Source: Paramacrobiotus richtersi | Taxonomy: Eukaryota > Tardigrada > Eutardigrada > Parachela > Macrobiotidae | Direction: 5' to 3' | NCBI GenBank assembly: GCA_034698045.1 | Contig: JAQGAU010000270.1 | Span: forward strand, 1-32,424 | Length of the DNA stretch: 32,424 bases | In this document: one piece after another, positions 1 to 10,059 of the stretch | Layout: every line of letters begins with the position of its first letter | How positions within the stretch are numbered: the first letter of the stretch is position 1 | Translations under genes and position numbers: made by a program | Notes under the pieces: generated by a model | Seen by the model: the letters and a program-made list of their open reading frames with translations, nothing else | The model's database searches: none | What the model was told of the DNA's origin: nothing

Positions 1-792
1 CGCTAACTGGGATAAGTTCTTTATTTGATTTGGAACTTTCCGGGCCACCTTGTTTACTGGGCTGATGCCGAATAAAAGATATCTCCTACCACGGCTACCA
101 CAGTATTTTTAACATAAGTCTTGACAGTATGAAAACATACAGCAGTTTATGTGTGTGGCAGCTTGGCGGATTATTTCAAGCGTGTAACTGATATCTTTAA
201 AATTTCTTCTTATGGACGTAGTGGCAACCACCGTGAAAAACGTAGATAAGAGCAGCCGGGAGCTTGTCCACAACTCAACTCTCTGAAATGTGCTAAAACA
301 TCCGTCGTCCCTGGTTTGTGCAATATCCATTCGTTTGTTTGTCCAGTCGTTCGGCGGCAGGATGATCTTTAATCTATGATATTTCAACCCGGATAATTTG
401 ACATGAATTCACTTATGCAGTACATTTCGTAGAAGAAACGTCTGTAGAAAAACAAGAACATTTCTTTGTAAAACAAACTTACATCGATATTTGTAGAATT
501 TGTCACTGCTCTTAACACAATTAAACAAAACCGACAAGACAAACCTACAAAAACATAAACAAAATAAATTATGGTGCGCTACTTACATTAGATTACAAGT
601 GAGTTATTAACAAAAATACTCCAGTAACATGGTAATAATACGGTGTTTATCCGACACTTATTAATTTATTATGATCGCGACTGCTTCTGTTCGCGATTTG
701 TTGTTACGGTGGAGGGCATGCCCTCATTGCAACATTTACAGTGTAACGGGCTTCCCATCGGTAGCACTATCATAGATAAACATTGGATACAA
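1..792. other. No gene recognised; AT-rich flank
   Basis: One 92-codon minus-strand frame lies at 109-387, but it carries no motif I recognise and its composition is not clearly coding. From 388 to about 700 the sequence is AT-rich with frequent stops in all frames. I see no promoter, RNA gene or repeat boundary here. Confidence 0.4.
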
Positions 793-1790
793 TCACCAGG
801 CGAACAGTACGCAGCTTGACAGTCGCATGAGGAGGATGATCGTACACGCGGCCTCCATCATGGTCATCGCAATCGCAACTGACCCGGCCACGGCCAGAGA
901 AAACACTGGCATCACAACAACATCCACCAGTGAACATCCGGGCAGCCGGTGGCAGACCTCATTCAGACAAGCGATCATGGTGACCAGGAAAGCAATCTTC
1001 GGCCACTAATGTACAACTAACATAGAGCTTGCAAGAGACCCGCGGTATGAAAGACAATGCGATCGTGCTGCTCTATCCGGCCTATCGTGCTACCAGTGGC
1101 CGTCACCTCGGTGTTTAATTTCCATGCGAACTTGTCAGACCGTCCGCAAAGGAGTACTCTGAGACCGTTTGCTGAACCACAAACCGGTAGGGATCGGCAG
1201 CAGCCGCAAGCTTCCGTTCTCTCCACCGGCGCCAATGCCGGTGTAGTCACCAGCACGACAGTACTCCAGTCTCAGCGGTCACCTGGTAGGATTGCAGTTC
1301 TTCCGTCACGTGACTGGAGAATGGGGATTCTGGGTTTATTTACTGTACTGCCCAGCGTCATAACGACTTATCCTGATCCCATACCATCGTCCGAAATCAT
1401 CCCCAGCAAACTTCCGCAAAAGACCCAAAGGCACTGGTGCAAGTGCACACGTACAGTTGCGCACAAGTTCACAGAATACGCGAGGCAGAGGCAGATTTGG
1501 GGTGACGTCACCCGCACGATACAGTCTGTGTCTGTGAACAACGTAGATATAAATGGAAAAGCCGAGTCCGCAGACGGACACCAGCCCCAGCAAGACCACC
1601 GTCTGTTGCATGAAAGCTGTTCCAGCCAGAAGAGTGGAGCAGAACAATGTGCCGTAGACGGGTACTGCGACCTATTGTTTCGCGTAACAGAGCAATCTAG
1701 AACCGAACCGGGCCGTGCGTTCACGCAGAGATTCAGTACAACCGAGAAGGACGACCATCCAAATTGCTGGCTATTGTCCTGCTCACGGAT
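793..1790 (-). pseudogene. Hydrophobic broken gene, possible Cys-loop receptor M2-M4 remnant
   Basis: This block is visibly GC-richer than its flanks. On the minus strand one frame runs from about 1760 to 1336 with a single stop near 1674. It reads VVLLGCTESL (about 1726-1757), then VPVYGTLFCSTLL followed by a long Leu/Val-rich segment ending in HRHR. Pentameric ligand-gated channels have a similar order: the end of M2, a short loop with a VP-x-x-G-type motif, M3, then a basic HHR-like turn. A third hydrophobic stretch at 793-978 begins with a W-x-K-I-A-like motif, as M4 does. Frames change between the three parts, so it would be a pseudogene or split by unrecognised introns. The match is loose and an extra 14 or so residues sit before HRHR. 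Another multi-pass membrane protein is equally possible. Confidence 0.3.
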
Positions 1791-1879
1791 TCGCAGCGCA
1801 GTCTGTGGCTGTCTCCGCGCCAGTTCGGATGCACGAAAATCGCTTGTTAATCTAGTTCAGTCAGTCGTATTCGATTAGG

Positions 1880-3606
1880 ATTTAATGAGCAAGTTATTAG
1901 TAATATTCGCACCAACCATATTTGGTTACTTCTGCATTAACTCATTATTCTTCGTTAGTAACTGAACATCATGGCCGATGTTCTGGAATTGCTTTGGATG
2001 CTGAGAGATGACGTTCTATGGCGGAGAGGTAAGAGAATTAAGTTACCCTTGAATTACAAATTTTTGCAGTTAACTGTAGTTAACACAGTTGATTAAAGCC
2101 CTTTTAATACTTTATTCGCTGGAAACCCTGTCATTCTTAGTTTCTGACCGCAAGTGCTACATTCATTAGAATTTTCGAACACGTGCTGACATCTTTTGAT
2201 ATTTTGGAATTTTGAAAAGAAGCGTATCAGAAACAAGGGATTCGGCTGGATAAGGAGCAATATGTTTAAATACAACAACTATGCGCGTTTTTCTAGCACC
2301 ATTTCCGATGCACATGCACAGCAGTCTGCAGTTTCGAAGTGAAGTTCAAAAACGTGCAATTTTGTTGTTTCTTTTAGCCGTTTTCAAGTACCTAGACGTT
2401 TTTGACCATCTTCTGTAGGTCTTTCAGACCAACGAGCAAAAACACAAACTATTTGCTATTATTAAGTATTGTAAAGTATTGTAAAACGAGGTAACGGTGT
2501 GCCCGGAAGCAGACAATTAAGATAACATACAACGGACCGTAAACAAACAGTTGCGTTACTAAACCCGCAGAAAATCTAAAGTAAAGTATTAGCAAAAACC
2601 CATTTTTGATTTTCTCGTGTGTTATTACTGCGGCGTGTGTGTTTATTTACCGAGTGACATTTACAAAGCGTATTAACGCAATAACTGTTCATTCAATCAT
2701 TCGTTCGCAACAACTAACAACTATTTAGTCGTGAATGCTGCTCGTTGGGTACACCGCTTTGAGCTAGCTGACCGAATAGCTGTGCAAAGTGCCCCTTTAC
2801 ACAGCGGCTTTCTGCATTAAACTGGTGTTTTCCTCGCGAAAACTGCCGTTTTCCATCTTCGAAACTACGGAATTCACTATTGTCAACAACACCATCATCG
2901 GATTTGTTACGCCCAGTTTATTGTTCCGATGCTATTGGTGTTGATTGAGGATTGTTTCCGTTACAAATTACCTTTATTGCGTTGTTACATTAGGAGTATA
3001 TAAGTGATTTATTTTGAACAGTTGGTACAGGGATTTTGGACTGGTCTGACTAGAATCTTACGCAGTATCCCGGCTTTCCATTTTTTTTACAACTTTAAGA
3101 AAAAATAAATGAAAATCCTTTTGTTTATTTTTGAAAATGTCTTATTTCTAGTATATCAGATATATAGTGGGTTTTTGGTTTTATGCCGGGATGCTGCACA
3201 AATAATTAAAGATCTATACTGAATGCGTTTGCATATTTGCATAGTTATTTTACTCTCCAGTCCATTCCCTGTATCAGCTATAGAGCAAGTTCTATGTTAT
3301 GTTGTTATTCAAGCCTACGTGCTTGTGCGATCATAGGGCTGGTCAAAACGCAATAAAGGCTGTATTTTTTTATGGTTACACTGTCTCACATTTAGTTTGA
3401 TTAGATTGAATTAATTTTACATTATTTTCGGCAAGTTGTAACGCAATCGCACACGAGGGTGGGAGCAATCGACAGGTGCGTAAAAGGCCACTTTAAAGCA
3501 AATTCCATCCGTAGGATTTTAATCTAGAACGCTAGTTAAGGGACTGGTATACAGAGTTATACCACATTCGCTCGAGTCGTTGCTGAAAGGTGTACGCAAT
3601 GAAGTT
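1880..3606. other. AT-rich intergenic DNA, no gene seen
   Basis: About 1.7 kb with short frames only (the longest is 61 codons, at 2093-2278 on the minus strand, without a motif). A doubled AGTATTGTA motif lies near 2465-2482. A TATATAAG string occurs at 2997-3004 and AATAAAT near 3104, but nothing ties them to a transcript. I see no repeat shared with the rest of the window. Confidence 0.5.
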
Positions 3607-3608
3607 TA

Positions 3609-4306
3609 CACTCAAAATTGCTTAAGGCGAAAAAATACCCAGTGGGTACCGTTTTGGGTGGGTCGCTCAGATCCTGTTTTGCACAAAATCGCAGATGTGT
3701 ATCGTTACCGCATCTGGTATACATGATAGCAAAGGGATTGCTCTACCCTGTGATGAGGTCATTGTTTACCCGCAGCGCGCGCGCAGCCCACAACAGGTGT
3801 GAAAACAAAGTGCAGGTAAATAAGAAGAAAAGCCTCAATAAATTCAGCTGTGCATGTAAAGTATGATTTGAAAACGTTATAAAATGCATAAAAAGATAAT
3901 AAACGTTATTACATTACGATTTCATCAAATGTGTCAAAAGATATTGAATTTTAAAATATTCAAAATTTAATAACTTTTTACGTAATCAACGAAATCAAAA
4001 AATCTTGTGTAATAATCTGTCTTGTGTTTTTATACATTTTATACCGTTTTCAAATCATACTTCTGATGCACGGCTGAATTTTTCGAGACTGTTCTTCTTA
4101 TTTACCTGCTCTTTGTTTACACACCTGTTGTGGGCTGCGCGCGCGCTGCGGGTAAACAATGACCTGATCACAGGGTAGGGCAATCCCTTTGCTATCATGT
4201 GTACCATATGCGGTAACGATACACAGCTGCGATTTGATGCAAGAAATTGTCTTTCGGAACCACCCAAAACGGAACCCACAGGGTATTTTTTCACCTTAAC
4301 TGAGTG
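3609..4306. mobile_element. Foldback MITE, mariner-type ends, TA flanks
   Basis: The whole 698 bp is one imperfect palindrome centred near 3957: 3609 onward pairs with 4306 backward. The outer 270 bp of the arms agree at roughly 85 percent by eye, and the inner parts are AT-rich and more diverged. The termini are CACTCA and TGAGTG, each flanked by TA (3607-3608 and 4307-4308). That is the target duplication of Tc1/mariner elements. No transposase is encoded, so it is a non-autonomous element that would depend on a transposase elsewhere. Each arm shows an open frame of about 80 codons (3618-3866 plus; 4055-4294 minus). These are the same sequence read from the two arms, not two genes. The arms share a GC-rich box, CAGCGCGCGCGCAGCCC, near 3772-3788. 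Confidence 0.85.
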
Positions 4307-4308
4307 TA

Positions 4309-4768
4309 TATATGAACGAAGTGGACACGCGCTAGAATCCTCTCGGGCGCAGTTAATCGGCTACGCGCGAGAGATCTCCCGCGTGTAGTAAAGCGACCGC
4401 AAAACAGCTACGCGCGAGAGCCGGTGGTTTTGGGTCAAAGTGCTTCGCAATGCCCCCGAAACCATACCCTTCGATGAATCCGCCGTAATAAACCCATTGG
4501 TAAATCCGATCAAATTAACTTGATGTAACAAAACACTAACAATATTGTGAATTGTTTGTATATACTACCGGCTACCGCACCACGTCTAGCTGTGAACCAG
4601 TTGCTTTTCGGTTTGCAAACAGACTGCCCACCAACATTCATCAGCTCTGCGTAATGCGCACAACTGGTACCTTGACCACCATAGGCAGTAATATAGTCAC
4701 ACTAGAACCACCGGGTTTCTGTTCAATGCTTTCGTTTTCCTTCAAAAGCAGACATTTTATACCTTGTC
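4309..4768. other. Spacer with one weak plus-strand frame
   Basis: A 79-codon plus-strand frame at 4552-4791 contains four cysteines and overlaps the start of the next feature in another frame. It has no motif that I recognise. The imperfect repeat CTACGCGCGAGAG occurs twice, near 4361 and 4410. Nothing else is evident. Confidence 0.3.
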
Positions 4769-5177
4769 ATGCATATCTCTTCCTGTGGTAAAGCAAGCAA
4801 CATCGTAATACGCGTGGTCCTACTGTGGCTACCGTTGCATGCGCTGGGCTCAGTAACAAGCTACGCCGGACAGCTTGGTATTCCGGTATATTACTCTGAA
4901 CATAAGTCGGGAGTTCGAAACATTACCTTTACCGAGGTAAAACACTTTCGTCGACAAAGTGCCGTAACAAAACACGCGCTCAGTTTCATTGGATCTGATC
5001 AGGCATGGATGTCAGAGTTAAACCGCACGTCGGATTATATGTTCTATTGGCGGATACCTGTATCAGTATGAAAAATGTTCCGAAGAGTATATAATAGACA
5101 AATGGAGTGTGGAGCTGCGATCGACCACATCAGAAATCTACACCGTTCCAGTTCCGCAGCCAGGAGCTCTGAGTTAA
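4769..5177 (+). pseudogene. Broken gene for a putative secreted protein
   Basis: The first frame (4769-5071) begins near MHISSCGK and soon gives a hydrophobic run (IVIRVVLLWLPLHALG) followed by polar sequence, as in a signal peptide. Around 5045 this frame goes to SDYMFYW and then stops. A second frame, open from about 5022 to the TAA at 5175-5177, carries on with normal-looking composition: YEKCSEEYIIDKWSVEL, then a short TVPVPQPG segment. A single base change in phase would join the two into about 135 residues. I do not recognise the family. An unrecognised intron could replace the frameshift. The downstream inverted repeat at 5234 starts 57 bp after the stop. Confidence 0.35.
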
Positions 5178-5233
5178 AAAGTAGTTCGTAGCTCGGTTTC
5201 TTAGATGAGGTTTTCGTAGTAAATAACTGCAGA

Positions 5234-5551
5234 TACTTCGAAGAGAAAACCATTTATGCCACTCACACTGTACGCACAAGCATTTCTGCCGCCTTCTGTG
5301 CAAAATTACTGGCTACCAATTCATTCAAAATGATGCAGTTCAACACCGCAAAAACGTTAACATAACAGAAGCATCATCACTTCTGATGGAAATCCAGGAA
5401 AAAAGGAGATGTCAGTGGCAGATATGAGTGCTGGGATTTGTTAAAAACTCTTATCGCTCTGCACATCATAATATACGGAACTTGCGTACGGGGCGGCAGA
5501 AATGCTTGTGCGTAAAGTGTGAGTGGCAGAAATGGTTTTCTCTTCGAAGTA
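5234..5551. repeat. Inverted repeat, 60-bp arms, 198-bp loop
   Basis: The arms are 5234-5293 and 5492-5551. Read as reverse complements they differ at only 2 of 60 positions; both start TACTTCGAAGAGAAAACC and end GCCGCC. The loop (5294-5491) shows no obvious feature. I see no target duplication at the outer edges. It could be a small foldback element or a recent inverted duplication. The high arm identity indicates a recent event or gene conversion, unlike the decayed elements around it. Confidence 0.85.
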
Positions 5552-5592
5552 CTATTCGGTTTATTGTAATGTAACATCACTGGACTCATTCT

Positions 5593-5685
5593 GTAAGGGA
5601 ACTTGCCGGTATGTATCATGACCTGGCACGCAAGCTTAAACAGGACTGGATGCTGGACTCTTACATACAAACCGTTAATGGTTAA
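5593..5685 (+). pseudogene. Short coding-like fragment ending in a stop
   Basis: A 30-codon stretch reads VRELAGMYHDLARKLK and continues to a TAA at 5683-5685. Its amphipathic, charged composition looks like real protein. It follows the inverted repeat by 41 bp, so it may be the 3' end of a gene interrupted by that repeat. The length is too short for certainty and I know no family match. Confidence 0.2.
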
Positions 5686-5689
5686 TTTT

Positions 5690-6047
5690 CCGAAACTTTC
5701 AAACGGTCAGTAATCTAGTGTAACACGTATACCGTTACTAGTCTAGCTCATCTATCGGTACCATCAGTACCGTTCCATTCGGCCTTATATATGTCTAGCA
5801 CTACCTTCACGGTTCAATTCCCACAGAAAGCAAGTTTTTGCCCGCTGTGCTTTGCTGTGCACATTCGAATGTTTTGGATTTTATTCAAGGTCAGACAAAC
5901 GTTGCTGTTGGCTAGATCAACCTGTGTAAGGGAATGTAGTTCGTACCACTAAAGATCTGCGGCGATGATGGTGATGAATATTGTTGGCGTACTTGAAATC
6001 AGCGCTACATACTGCACAATTGGCTACATGCTGCAGCAGAGCGTAAC
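5690..6047. other. No gene seen
   Basis: Between the preceding stop and the next weak frames there are only short, unremarkable reading frames, and I see no repeat or regulatory signal. Confidence 0.4.
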
Positions 6048-6722
6048 GTGGTGTTGCACAGCTTTGCCTGTTTTCAAAATATTACTCCGGGCCGATATTT
6101 CCTTGGGGCGGTAAGCAGGGCTGCCAGAGCATCACTGCACTGGAGCACTCCAGATAATTTTTCACCAGGGGGTGTGTGGATTCAAGTTGGCCGTTTCCTG
6201 ATCGTTCATTGTCGCTCTGCAACATTTATTTGCTGTAACTCTAGTCATCTAGTTGCGACAGTGATTGTAAACTAACGGCAAGGAATTCAGGTTTTCAACA
6301 TGTAACGCATTTGCATATAACGCAACCTATCATTACTGTTCCTATACAGTACCAGTCACCATGAGGCTAGATTTTCATTCAGCGTCCAAGTTGCCTGGCA
6401 TTCTAAGAGGATTGTAAGTTCACAATGTCCGCAAGCAAATATGTTGCTGTTATGCGTGCTGACTGAAGCTTTCTGGTTGTCAGCACGTTCTTCCTTTGAC
6501 ATGGCCGCGAACTGTTTAAAAGAGATCAATTATACCGGTATTCAACTCTGCGGTCGCGTTTTTAACCGCTGCTGTGCAGTGACGTCTGGTGGCATGTCGA
6601 ACTTGGTGCCATGTGGGCCTCGTTAATCTTAGCAATAGGTGAGAATGGTGTCCAGTATGCTCCATCGTCGTTCCATTCATACGGTGAATCGATTAAAGTG
6701 AACTACCGTCCTGATAGCAAAG
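6048..6722 (+). other. Two short cysteine-containing frames, status uncertain
   Basis: The frame at 6048-6275 (75 codons, no ATG at its start) has segments such as PGRYFLGAVSRAA and TFICCNSSH. The frame at 6441-6626 (61 codons) starts with a hydrophobic MLLLCVLTEAFWLSA, like a signal peptide, and then contains CGRVFNRCCAV. A third frame of 39 codons from about 6612 ends at the TAA at 6725. The composition suggests small secreted proteins or exons of one, but no family is recognised and chance frames of this size are expected in the region. Confidence 0.2.
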
Positions 6723-6916
6723 ACTAAATCGTTGTACGATTTGCTATCCATCCAAAGATATAAATAAACTACTTTAGCGCACCTGGCTCCCCTCCGCGTT
6801 TTGTCTTCATTATTCTGACAGTACGTAATAGTATTTTTCGGCTTTAACAGAGTAACGCCTGGTTACTGTGCGCTTACAATCACTGGCATTTATCAAATCC
6901 AATCACTTCCGCTGAC

Positions 6917-7332
6917 ATAAAAGGAAAAAAGAAAGCTTGCACATTTTTATTAATATCAGTTGGTATTTGCTTCGGGCAAATTGCAGCTTGTAGGGTTCTT
7001 TTGCAAGGTCGCTGGAAAACGAGGAAAGTTCTGCTTCCATCCACTGTTCATGGGAAAATTATAATGGTCTCTGTTGGGCTGATTGGTTTGAAACTAAGGA
7101 ATCATGCGTCTGGGTTTAGGTACCAAATATTAATTGCGCTTGGTTCGGTGTCAGACTTGCCGGTGCCTGTGTTAGTGCAGGTGGTGTCAAAATAACCGGA
7201 GCTGCAGTTGCTGCTAATATTGCCGGTGCTCTGGCTGGCTCCATTTTCATAAGCGGTACTATACTGTCATGTTGGCTTTCACAATTAATAACTACTACCC
7301 GTGTAACAATGGTTGCTCCAAATGCTGTCTAA
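6917..7332 (+). pseudogene. Broken gene for a putative secreted or membrane protein
   Basis: The first frame begins KGKKKACTFLLISVGICFG near 6920, a clear signal-peptide pattern of basic then hydrophobic residues, but its first codon is ATA rather than ATG. Near 7000 coding quality passes to another frame that continues through CSWENYNGLCWADW, a TAG at 7117-7119, CAWFGVRLAGACVSAGG and a Gly/Ala-rich hydrophobic segment (AAVAANIAGALAGS), to the TAA at 7330-7332. So there is one frameshift, one stop and a lost start, unless introns explain them. Cysteines are frequent in the middle. I do not recognise the protein. Confidence 0.35.
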
Positions 7333-8036
7333 ATTTGGTTTTAGCGCCTCTAATATGCTTTTTTAAAAGCGATGACCGTACAGCAGAACCGGCTCACCAT
7401 CTCAACCATGATGACCAAGCAGCAGATTTTTAGGACCGTAATGGCGTAAGGGACAACCACACCAACTATAGCCCAACCAAGCAATCAGCCAAATAGCGTG
7501 TTTAAGCTGCTTTGAAATAATTAGCTGAGACACTTCTACATCCTGTAGTGCAAGCTCCAGCACTGCTCGTTGGTGCCATAATGTCATGTATATCGACATG
7601 GATGGAAGCAACATGTTCGTCCAACGCCACTCGGGTACTGATATGGACACCTCAATAGTAGATGCACACGGCCATAAATACTAACGTCACTGTGTGAACA
7701 AGCTGTTTCATGTTGGACAAGGCTACTGCAACGCGAGGCACAGTTTACCATGAGGTTCCTCTGAGGTATGGCATGCTCCTTGCGTCAGTCCTGTGCCCAT
7801 GTGACAAGTGCCCTGCTTTTTATGTTCTCAATTAAAGCGTGAGTTGTCGCAGAGCAGTGCATTGGGACTTGTTAAACAAGCTGTAACAATTGAACTGCGA
7901 TTTTGGGAGCAAGCACTCAAACAGTCACTGTGTGGACTTCACGTATCTTTAATGAAAAATTGTATAAGTTTCCTGCAACTTATATCGCCAATGCTACACA
8001 AGTATTAAAGTGCCCAATTAACTTTTGATGTCAACG
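7333..8036. other. No supported gene
   Basis: Frames at 7402-7650 (minus) and 7808-8008 (plus) are each under 85 codons and have no motif. No repeat was noticed. Confidence 0.35.
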
Positions 8037-8039
8037 TAG

Positions 8040-8492
8040 CACCCGCAGATTAGCGCCTCGACCTGTGCCGATCTGGCGACCAACAAGTTTCAGGACTGGA
8101 AATGCCTTGTGGAGAACGCAGGAAAAGGCGACTGGCCCGGCTACCCGTCGTCAAGACCGAATGTCAATGGTTTTAGGAAATGGGATGAACAGACGGTTTC
8201 TGCTTTAGGTACGCGGCTAGGACCGATCCAGGCATTAGCTGACACCGGTTCAAGCATTTTTGGTAGTCACAATAGAGCATTTAAGGGAATGGAAGCAAGA
8301 ACATTTTATCCATGTCCCAAAAGTGTGAACGTCACTACCCGTTGGATAAGTTCTCAACTCCCCAGGTTACCCCCGGAAACACCGAAAACAGGTTTGCGTA
8401 GCACCTGTGCTCTTGTTTTCATAATTCTATTCTATTATCCCATTATCCATTCACATGCAACACTTGGGTTGATATACCCAGGTGGTATATAA
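8040..8492 (+). CDS. 150-codon open stretch, unidentified, possible exon
   Basis: The frame is free of stops from just after the TAG at 8037-8039 to the TAA at 8490-8492. This is among the longest uninterrupted frames in the window that do not belong to a known element. It has no ATG near its beginning, which fits an internal exon or a fragment. It opens with STCADLATNKFQDWKCLVENA, changes at about residue 110 to a hydrophobic segment (CALVFIILFYYPII) and ends shortly after. The middle is rich in Gly, Ser and Arg. I recognise no domain. A chance frame of 150 codons is unlikely but not impossible in 32 kb. Confidence 0.35.
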   Translation, partial: HPQISASTCADLATNKFQDWKCLVENAGKGDWPGYPSSRPNVNGFRKWDEQTVSALGTRLGPIQALADTGSSIFGSHNRAFKGMEARTFYPCPKSVNVTTRWISSQLPRLPPETPKTGLRSTCALVFIILFYYPIIHSHATLGLIYPGGI

Positions 8493-8493
8493 G

Positions 8494-9690
8494 CACCAAG
8501 CTCGAAGCTAGTAAAACATTCGCTGCTCGCAGCAGTTATTTAGCCACACCATAACACCATTCCGTTGGGGAAGTCGTTAGTTATTCTATAGGGTTTCCTT
8601 ACATACATGGATGATAGTGGTCCGTGTAATGTGTTATCGATTTATCTCCTTGACGCACGAGCGTGCGTGCGTATATCGATTGTTTATATTCTGAGCTACA
8701 ACACTCGGGATGCCGTGTATTGATTTTTTCCACTTTGAACAAGGTTCAAGGCTGCTTTATGGTTCCTTATAAGCGCGATGCAGCTGTTGTGTGATCGTCA
8801 GTCAAATCTTTACTAAAGTCTCTATCCCTTTCCCCGCTTTGCTGTATACTAGATCTAGATATTGTAGCTATACGCCGATATAGCCCACAATTCAAACAGT
8901 CTAACACGCTATGTGAGTATATCTTTCCCATTGTTCTCCTTCTGAATCAGGACGTCCTCTCTCCTGAGTATCACCGCGTCCATGGTCGCCAACGGACATA
9001 AGTGTATCACCGTGTCCACTTGGCTATGTCGCCAACGGATATAAGTGATAGTCCGCCGAAATATTTTTGTTTGGACTGTTGATTGCGCTTTTCGAGGCAA
9101 AAAAAGCAGACGATATTCCAGAATGCCGTACTCATCGATAAAATGTAGTCCGCGGTCTCAAATAATTATTCGGTAATAGTTTTTTACTTGTCAAGTCCTT
9201 TAACGGCTTCTCACCGCGTGGCTGTGGATTATGAAATTTGGATGGATCATTCGCCCTTGTTGAAAATAACGCAGCGGCATAAGGTGGTTTAATCGGCTTC
9301 TCAAGATCCTATTTTACTTGTGCAGTAAACGTTTGAATTGCTCACTTTCGTGCTCGGTTTCAACGTTGGGCCAACATTAACCAGTTGTTCAGCAGCGGCA
9401 ATTACGTGTCGTTATTGTAACGGTTCTCAGACTAATGCTCCCATCAAGCGACTACTGTGTAAGCGGCCGAGGTTTCGGATGGTTCGTTCGCTCGTACAAG
9501 TCGCGAATCGGAATGCTCAGGCGTGGGTGCATGGTTCCCGGGTTGGCTGTGGGTTGGACAGCCTGGAGAAGAAGACGACCATAGTAGATGCCTGGCCATC
9601 ATGACAAGTTTTTGTAAGGTCAAGAGGGACTCGCTAACTGTTTACAACGAACAATCACCGCCGTCGCCTATATAACTTTTAATCCTCATG
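8494..9690. other. No recognised gene; short duplication inside
   Basis: The frames at 8909-9100 (minus) and 9338-9604 (plus) are short and without motif. The only structure seen is the tandem duplication at 8968-9046, listed separately. A TATATAAG string sits at 8486-8493, overlapping the preceding stop, but there is no support for a promoter beyond the string. Confidence 0.35.
8968..9046. repeat. Two-copy tandem duplication, 36 and 43 bp
   Basis: Unit 1 (8968-9003) and unit 2 (9004-9046) both run from GTATCACCG to ACATAAGT or ATATAAGT and share GTCGCCAACGGA. Unit 2 has 7 extra bases in its centre. It is an ordinary small local duplication. Confidence 0.7.
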
Positions 9691-9703
9691 TTAAACCGCA
9701 GCG

Positions 9704-10033
9704 TAGATCGGCACACAAAACTCGCAAGCACCTACTGAAGGTCGTGCTATTAAGTCGTCTAGTATAATATGTACAGTTGGAACATCTTCATCAAAAAAGT
9801 TATCATGAAAGACTGAGGCGACTCCATAAACTAGTTCGACATTAGCCGGTATATTTGCGAAAGATTTTTGCCACGCTCCGTAAGCATAAACAATTCTAGA
9901 GGTTGTGGGTAAAAATGTTTGACTGAATTTTCAAGGAACTGAAAAACTAGTGTGGTCTTGCCGGACATTGTAGGCCCGCAACGAAGACGGAACAGGGGCT
10001 TTTAAACCGGAAATCAAACTGACAGACTCCCAT
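9704..10033 (-). pseudogene. Polinton/Maverick packaging ATPase fragment, frameshifted
   Basis: Three consecutive frames on the minus strand carry the signature of the FtsK/HerA-type genome-packaging ATPase of Polintons. FKSPCSVFVAG leads into Walker A, GPTMSGKT (9954-9977), then LVFQFLENS. After a frameshift near 9905 comes RIVYAYGAWQKSF. The Walker B region follows, FFDEDVPTVHIILDDLIA, with the two acidic residues at 9754-9759. The order (strand before the P-loop, P-loop, Y-x-x-x-W segment, acidic stretch, Walker B) matches the family. One-base frameshifts at the P-loop glycine and near 9905 make it non-functional. The C-terminal half of the family is not detected below 9700. In life this protein would pump element DNA into a virion-like shell. 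Confidence 0.75.
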
Positions 10034-10059
10034 ATTTTTATTCTTCTTATGAGGACGAT

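Noticed and set aside
1057-1878. 273-codon plus-strand open frame, the longest in the window
   Set aside because: The Gln/Ser/Arg-rich composition without domains is what the complement of Leu/Val-rich coding gives. The minus strand, codon-aligned with it, shows membrane segments instead.
2997-3004. TATATAAG strings here and at 8486-8493 as promoters
   Set aside because: No initiator, transcript or gene start is tied to either; such strings are common in AT-rich DNA.
2905-3030. Possible 126-bp solo LTR: TGTTACGCCC start, GGATT on both sides
   Set aside because: The end reads CAG rather than CA, no second copy is seen in the window, and a 5-bp match can occur by chance.
3618-4294. Two similar 80-codon proteins on opposite strands
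   Set aside because: They are the same sequence seen in the two arms of one palindromic element.
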